This document shows positions 35,341 to 39,369 of a DNA stretch of 39,369 nt, in pieces. The DNA is from Fidelibacterota bacterium. Its GTDB lineage: Bacteria; Fidelibacterota; Marinisomatia; Marinisomatales; TCS56. The position numbers and the translations under genes are program-made. The notes below the pieces were generated by a model. The model had not been told where the DNA came from. It made no database searches and saw only the letters and a list, made by a program, of their open reading frames with translations. The DNA lies in contig JABMQW010000077.1 in the NCBI GenBank assembly GCA_013203115.1, forward strand, positions 1 to 39,369, written 5' to 3'. How positions within the stretch are numbered: the stretch's first letter is position 1; each line of letters opens with the position of its first letter.

Positions 35341-36282
35341 GTGGTCGCGTGGGGCGCCATAATTCGAAATAATCTGATATACATGGTTTCATTTGTCCTG
35401 ATTATTTTTAACGGTTGCCAGTCAACGGTTCCTGAATTCAATTCTGATAGTGCCTTTGGTTTTCTGGAACAGCAATGCGATTTTGGCCCGCGGAATCCAG
35501 GTTCGACCGGTTATTATCAATGCCGTGATTTCCTGATCGGAGAATTGCAGGCCAGCGCCGATACGGTCATTCAACAGCAGTTCCAATTGACTGATCCAAT
35601 CAGTGGCGAAGAATACCAACTGACTAACCTGATTGGTCGCTTTAATCCATCGGCCACTAAACGGTTATTGCTCGGCGCGCACTGGGATACGCGCCCTTGG
35701 GCAGACCGGGACCCCGATCCTGCTCGACGCATGGAACCCATCCTGGGCGCCAATGACGGAGCCAGCGGGGTAGCGGTTTTGCTCGAATTGGTCCGGCTCA
35801 TGAAATTGATCCCTCCGCCCATCGGCGTGGAAATCGTTTTTTTCGATGGAGAAGATATGGGTCTGAGCGGCGACCCACGGTCATTTGCCCGAGGTTCGCT
35901 GGCTTTTGCCAGTGATTTGCCAATTCCGAGGCCTGATGAGGCTATAATTATCGATATGATCGGCGATGCCGATCTATCCATACCGGTGGAACGCTATTCA
36001 ATGCAGCAGAATCCGACTTTGGTACGGGAGTTATGGAAGCTGGCCAGGGAGTTGGATTTACCGGCTTTTGAGAATCGTGTGGCAAACGCGATTTTCGATG
36101 ACCATATTCCCCTGTGGGAACAAGCCCAGATTCCGGCGGTGGATCTGATCGATTTTTTCTATCCCAACCGCTATGCGAATTTCTGGCATACCCACCAGGA
36201 TTTACCCCAAAATTGCTCCCCCGTTAGCCTGGGGCAGGTGGGAACATTGTTAACGTATTATATTTATAAGGATTCTAATTAA
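35341..36282 (+). CDS. M28 metallopeptidase-fold lipoprotein, glutaminyl-peptide cyclotransferase-like
   Basis: The frame is open from ATG 35191, but that start would place the hydrophobic signal at residues 53-75; GTG 35341 gives a normal lipoprotein signal (IIRNNLIYMVSFVLIIFNGC). The mature part matches the M28/glutaminyl-cyclase fold: LLGAHWDTRPWADRD, GANDGASGVAVLLELVRL, IEIVFFDGED-like VEIVFFDGEDMG, IIIDMIGD, FDDHIPLWEQAQIPAVDLID and FWHTHQD. Metal ligands (Asp in GANDG, Glu in DGED, His in FWHTH) and the DDHIP Asp correspond to those of animal and bacterial type-II glutaminyl cyclases; the Trp equivalent to human W207 is not obvious. Such enzymes convert N-terminal Gln to pyroglutamate. 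It begins right after sprA. An aminopeptidase activity remains the alternative. Confidence 0.85.
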   Translation: MVAWGAIIRNNLIYMVSFVLIIFNGCQSTVPEFNSDSAFGFLEQQCDFGPRNPGSTGYYQCRDFLIGELQASADTVIQQQFQLTDPISGEEYQLTNLIGRFNPSATKRLLLGAHWDTRPWADRDPDPARRMEPILGANDGASGVAVLLELVRLMKLIPPPIGVEIVFFDGEDMGLSGDPRSFARGSLAFASDLPIPRPDEAIIIDMIGDADLSIPVERYSMQQNPTLVRELWKLARELDLPAFENRVANAIFDDHIPLWEQAQIPAVDLIDFFYPNRYANFWHTHQDLPQNCSPVSLGQVGTLLTYYIYKDSN

Positions 36283-36300
36283 ACTATAGCCCCTAAAAAT

Positions 36301-37167
36301 ATGCGAAAAATAAATATTCATAACCCAATCAACCTCACCAGTCTTATTACCCTGGTGCTGGTTTTAATATTTGTGTTGAACTTTGGCTGTGAAGATCCTT
36401 TACGTGCGCCGGACCCCGCTGGTGATCCCATAACGGAAATTCAGTTCAGTTATAATAAATGGACCGGGGATATTTACCTGGCGGCAAAAGTAGCTCCCAG
36501 ACTGAACGGGGTAGTTCTTGATACGTTATACGCGGTTATTTTTGATTTTGCGGATTCTACTATCATGGCGGATACTATCGCAATAACGGATGACGGACAG
36601 GCTGGCGATATTCTAAGTGATGATGGTGTTTTCGCAACGGTTATCCCCGCCGATTCCACCACCTTGTCCACCACGCTTGATTCGATTACATCTACCGTGA
36701 TCGGGATGATAGTCGAAGCTGTTTACGGTACCCAGGTTACGAATGCCTCCCATATTTTTGATCTGAGCAACTACCACCCGGAAATAATTGCCGTATCCAT
36801 GCCCACGGCCATGTATACTCCCTGTGCCGGTGACCCTTTGGGTTACGATCTGGACACACTGGTGGTCACGGTAATCGATTCCAACGGTCTGGATGATATT
36901 CAGACCTGTTATCTGAATTTTCAGAGACCTGATGGAACCTATTCCATTGGAAGCCCGATCGCTCTCTTTGATGATGGTTATGAGGAGGATGGCTTATTAA
37001 AGTGGGATGAGTTGGCCAATGACGGCAAGTACAGCCGCCTGATCCTGATTGATGGGAACAGCCAGGTGGGTCTGTATCGGTCACATTATTTTGTGCGTGA
37101 TTTCAATGGACTGGTCTCAGACGACTTCATGGTCGAACTGGCAGTTATTGACACTTGTGGATCATAG
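36301..37167 (+). CDS. Lipoprotein with two Ig-like segments, function unknown
   Basis: 288 residues with a lipoprotein signal (LITLVLVLIFVLNFGC, Cys30). Two beta-rich segments follow. The first contains IAITDDGQAGDILSDDGVFA, a motif seen in choice-of-anchor-type Ig-like domains of FCB surface proteins; the second has a similar FDDGYEEDGLLKWDELANDG then YSRLI, suggesting internal duplication. No catalytic residues are recognised and no sorting domain is present. It lies 18 bases after the cyclase-like gene and 1 base before the propeller gene, so it is part of the sprA operon. A structural or assembly role at the outer membrane in the secretion pathway is inferred from position alone. Confidence 0.78.
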   Translation: MRKINIHNPINLTSLITLVLVLIFVLNFGCEDPLRAPDPAGDPITEIQFSYNKWTGDIYLAAKVAPRLNGVVLDTLYAVIFDFADSTIMADTIAITDDGQAGDILSDDGVFATVIPADSTTLSTTLDSITSTVIGMIVEAVYGTQVTNASHIFDLSNYHPEIIAVSMPTAMYTPCAGDPLGYDLDTLVVTVIDSNGLDDIQTCYLNFQRPDGTYSIGSPIALFDDGYEEDGLLKWDELANDGKYSRLILIDGNSQVGLYRSHYFVRDFNGLVSDDFMVELAVIDTCGS

Positions 37168-37168
37168 G

Positions 37169-38812
37169 ATGAATAGGGAAATGCCTGGCCTGTACCGGAA
37201 TTTGAGAATGCTTTTGTCGCTGATTGTATTGATTGCTATGCTTCCGGGAGCGGATCTGATTCCCCGGTCTTTTTCGCTGAAAAAGTATTTGGATACTACC
37301 TCGGCATCCTTCCCGGACAGCACTTATTCCGGATTATCCAGCAATTCTATTGCGGTTATTCGCTTACAGAATGATACGCTGATTTGGCTGGGAACCGGCC
37401 AGGGCCTGTCCTGGTTGAATAATAGATTGCTGGATATTAATACCTATTACAGCAGTAACAATCTGGTTGACAACACCGCCACCGATCTGCTGCCAGCCGG
37501 GGGTGTATCGGCTCTGGCGATTGATGGAGAACGTATTGCGGCAGCTGTGGCCGGCCAGAAAAGTGGTGTAACAGCAGGAATGGGCATTGTAATTACCGAT
37601 TCCAGCCGTAACAACTGGCTGTATTATGAACAACCGATGGATGATTCTACCGAGATATTGGCAACCTGGTTTGACAGTCTTTCTTTCGCAGCCCTGCCGG
37701 TTACGGTGTCCGAACAGAATGTTACTTATGATGCATCCATCGCCGGTGATTATCTTTGGATCGCCTCCTGGGCTGGTGGTATTCGTCGCTACAGTTTCAG
37801 TGATAGTACCTGGGAACGGATTCCCCTGCCGGAGGACAATGATCCCCAATTGATTACTTGTCAGGACTCGCTCTATGAAAATGGTGTTTTGAAGGATTTC
37901 TATTTAAATCCCCGGGATCCTAAAGGGGGGGGTAATCATAACCATAAAGGATTCTCTGTCCTGGCCTATAATGATACGGTTTGGGTGGGAACTCCCAATG
38001 GGATCAACCGTGGTATTGTCGATACGGTTAACGGCTGTATCGACTGGCAACATTATTTTTTCCCTCAGGATGGTCTTCCCGGTAACTGGGTAATCAGCCT
38101 GGCCCGCCAGGACTGGAACGGCCAGCGGATTATCTGGGCCGCCACTTGGAGCGCCGATGATGAGAAACAGCTTGAACAGCGTGGACTCAGTTACACAATT
38201 GACGATGGCGAGACTTGGCATTCCACCTTGTTGGGTGAGAAAGCCTATAATGTAGTGGCCTATGATTCCTTAGTATTTGCGGCGACTGATAACGGTCTCT
38301 GGCGCTCGAACGATGGCCGGAACTGGGCACTCTACAAACCGGCCCGGCAGTCCCTGGCCGAAACAAATGGTATTACCTATCTGACTGACGAAATAACCAC
38401 CAATGTAGTGTATTCGGCCCTGTATGACCCCAATCGTTCCGAACTGTGGATCGGTACCAGTGATGGCCTGGCTATGACGGATGATTTAAACGGGCTTAAC
38501 TGGCGGATATTCCGCACCGACGTGTCCGGCGACTATGTTTATCCTAATCCTTTCTATAGCGGACATGCTGGCGAACGCTATGTGCGTTTTCATATTAATG
38601 TAAAAGAATCGTATGTCGTGAAGCTCGAGATCTTTGATTTTGCCATGCAAAAAGTCTACTCTCAGCAATTTGACCGGCGGGATAATGATATGGGAACCTA
38701 TAAATGGAATGGCCAGGACAATAACGGTAAAATGGTGGCTAACGGGACCTATTTTATCCGGTTGGATTATGATAACACCGACCATTGGTTCAAACTGATC
38801 GTGGTGAAATAA
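37169..38812 (+). CDS. Secreted beta-propeller protein with T9SS-type C-terminal domain
   Basis: 547 residues from ATG 37169, one base after the upstream stop; the same frame is open from 37049 but that part overlaps the preceding gene and is unlikely. Signal region LLSLIVLIAMLPGADL. Repeated two-component-regulator-propeller-like blades are visible: DTLIWLGTGQGLSWLNNRLL, DYLWIASWAGGIRRYSF, DTVWVGTPNGINRGIV, SLVFAATDNGLWRSNDGRNW and SELWIGTSDGLAMTDDLNG. The end (YVYPNPFYSGH, VKLEIFDFAMQKVYSQQF, MVANGTYFIRLDY, FKLIVVK) is a sorting-domain-like beta-sandwich. In Bacteroidetes, PorZ combines propellers with such a domain and belongs to the T9SS attachment complex; this protein is shorter, so it is a PorZ-like candidate rather than a proven orthologue. 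The stop overlaps a downstream ATG (TAATG). Confidence 0.82.
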   Translation: MNREMPGLYRNLRMLLSLIVLIAMLPGADLIPRSFSLKKYLDTTSASFPDSTYSGLSSNSIAVIRLQNDTLIWLGTGQGLSWLNNRLLDINTYYSSNNLVDNTATDLLPAGGVSALAIDGERIAAAVAGQKSGVTAGMGIVITDSSRNNWLYYEQPMDDSTEILATWFDSLSFAALPVTVSEQNVTYDASIAGDYLWIASWAGGIRRYSFSDSTWERIPLPEDNDPQLITCQDSLYENGVLKDFYLNPRDPKGGGNHNHKGFSVLAYNDTVWVGTPNGINRGIVDTVNGCIDWQHYFFPQDGLPGNWVISLARQDWNGQRIIWAATWSADDEKQLEQRGLSYTIDDGETWHSTLLGEKAYNVVAYDSLVFAATDNGLWRSNDGRNWALYKPARQSLAETNGITYLTDEITTNVVYSALYDPNRSELWIGTSDGLAMTDDLNGLNWRIFRTDVSGDYVYPNPFYSGHAGERYVRFHINVKESYVVKLEIFDFAMQKVYSQQFDRRDNDMGTYKWNGQDNNGKMVANGTYFIRLDYDNTDHWFKLIVVK

Positions 38813-38851
38813 TGAATTATCTGTCGCCATTCCGATCAAAACATCCAGCCT

Positions 38852-38859
38852 GGGGGAGG
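38852..38859 (+). promoter_or_regulatory. Strong Shine-Dalgarno site deciding a TTG start
   Basis: GGGGGAGG ends 9 bases before the in-frame TTG at 38869. This is by far the best ribosome-binding site in a window where most sites are weak. It favours TTG 38869 over the ATG at 38812 as the start of the last gene. Confidence 0.55.
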
Positions 38860-38868
38860 TTAATTGGA

Positions 38869-39369
38869 TTGAGTCGCAGATATCAGCATATTACCTGGCT
38901 GATTCCGTTCCTGATCTTCTGGTTGGTTACGGCTGGATCCGCCCAGGATTATGCCGGCTATGCCGGATCTTTTTTACGGATTGGCAGCAGCGCTCGTTCG
39001 GTTGCTATGGGCAGTGCTTTTACCGCCAAGCTGGACCGGGGATTTACCGCTTATCACAATCCCGCCGGTGTAGTATTCCTTGACCGTAAACAATTTACCG
39101 TATTGCACCATTTTTTATCCCTGCAGCGTCAGTATTTTGCCACCAGCTTCTCGACTGGTCTACCACCAACAGCGGGTCTTGGTATCGCCTGGATCAGTGC
39201 CGGGGTTAAAGATATTGATGGCCGCAGTTACTCCGGATTCCAGACCGAAACCCTGTCAACCAGTGAAGATGCCATCTTTGTTACCTTTGCTAATCAGATA
39301 GCGTCCGGACTGTCGGTGGGCCTGAATTTCAAGCTGCTTTTTCACCGCTTGCCAGTTGATGGGGAAAAC
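38869..39369 (+). CDS. PorV/PorQ-family outer-membrane protein, cut by the window end
   Basis: The frame is open to the last base, so the C-terminus is missing. TTG 38869 is chosen because of the strong GGGGGAGG site and because it gives a compact signal peptide (SRRYQHITWLIPFLIFWLVT ending AGSAQ); the ATG at 38812, overlapping the preceding stop, would add 19 residues. The mature start DYAGYAGSFLRIGSSARSVA followed by MGSAFTAKLDRGFTAYHNPAGVVFL is the PorV/PorQ family signature, followed by barrel strands (GLGIAWISAGVKDIDGR, IASGLSVGLNFKLLFHRLP). It is the second family member in the window and follows sprA, a cyclase-like gene and a propeller gene, so this one is the better candidate for the general PorV shuttle. 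Predicted mature N-terminus is Gln. Confidence 0.87.
   Translation, partial: MSRRYQHITWLIPFLIFWLVTAGSAQDYAGYAGSFLRIGSSARSVAMGSAFTAKLDRGFTAYHNPAGVVFLDRKQFTVLHHFLSLQRQYFATSFSTGLPPTAGLGIAWISAGVKDIDGRSYSGFQTETLSTSEDAIFVTFANQIASGLSVGLNFKLLFHRLPVDGEN

Noticed and set aside
37049-37168. N-terminal extension of the propeller gene
   Set aside because: It overlaps the well-supported preceding lipoprotein gene for 119 bases, while ATG 37169 gives a proper signal region one base after that gene's stop.
1146-39301. Minus-strand and alternate-frame ORFs of 60-160 codons
   Set aside because: All lie inside strongly supported plus-strand genes, show no recognisable domains and have compositions expected of shadow frames.

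Overview
The window is a densely coded stretch of a bacterial chromosome with every supported gene on the + strand. The sequence points to an FCB-superphylum bacterium outside the classical Bacteroidetes (Marinimicrobia, KSB1, Calditrichota or Ignavibacteria-like; I cannot resolve which). The reasons are a SprA-type type IX secretion (T9SS) translocon, two PorV/PorQ-family outer-membrane proteins, at least six secreted proteins ending in a type-A sorting domain (four with a clear NYPNPFNP box), Asp-rich calcium-type repeats (DGIDNDGDGLVDE) and generally weak Shine-Dalgarno sites. No tRNA, rRNA, CRISPR array, transposase or phage gene was seen.

Region 1 (1-13633) is an envelope and secretion block. 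It holds the end of a secreted protein, a terminator-like hairpin, a TonB-dependent receptor, a large secreted protein, a SurA/PpiC-like lipoprotein, a PorV-family protein, a CBM20-like/purple-acid-phosphatase-like enzyme and a beta-helix protein. The last of these carries the same ~400-residue module as the large secreted protein. Overlapping ATGA/GTGA junctions suggest translational coupling.

Region 2 (13697-28101) is a sugar uptake and breakdown locus. A lipoprotein solute-binding protein, two CUT1-type permeases and an MsmK/UgpC-type ATPase form one importer. Interleaved are a secreted LamG/T9SS protein, a predicted cytoplasmic GH130 phosphorylase, a lipoprotein with an alpha/alpha-barrel-like sequence, a GH63-like hydrolase of the mannosyl/glucosylglycerate hydrolase type, a GH32 beta-fructosidase, a 2H-phosphoesterase-like protein and a GxGYxYP-like protein. 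The enzymes without signal peptides imply that short glycosides are imported intact and split inside the cell. The substrate is not proven; sucrose-like, mannoside or glycosylglycerate compounds fit the families.

Region 3 (28290-39369) starts with the housekeeping pyrophosphatase rdgB. It continues with sprA, a glutaminyl-cyclase-like M28 lipoprotein, a further lipoprotein, a propeller protein with a T9SS-like C-terminus and a PorV/PorQ-family gene cut by the window edge. This looks like a secretion-system locus: translocon, a possible N-terminal pyroglutamate-forming enzyme, a possible surface component and a shuttle protein.

The unifying theme is surface export by T9SS coupled to glycan or glycoside uptake. 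The most interesting points are the cargo/chaperone/PorV cassette, the shuffled secreted module, the sprA-cyclase pairing with predicted Gln N-termini, and two poorly described proteins (2H-like and GxGYxYP-like) embedded in the glycoside operon.
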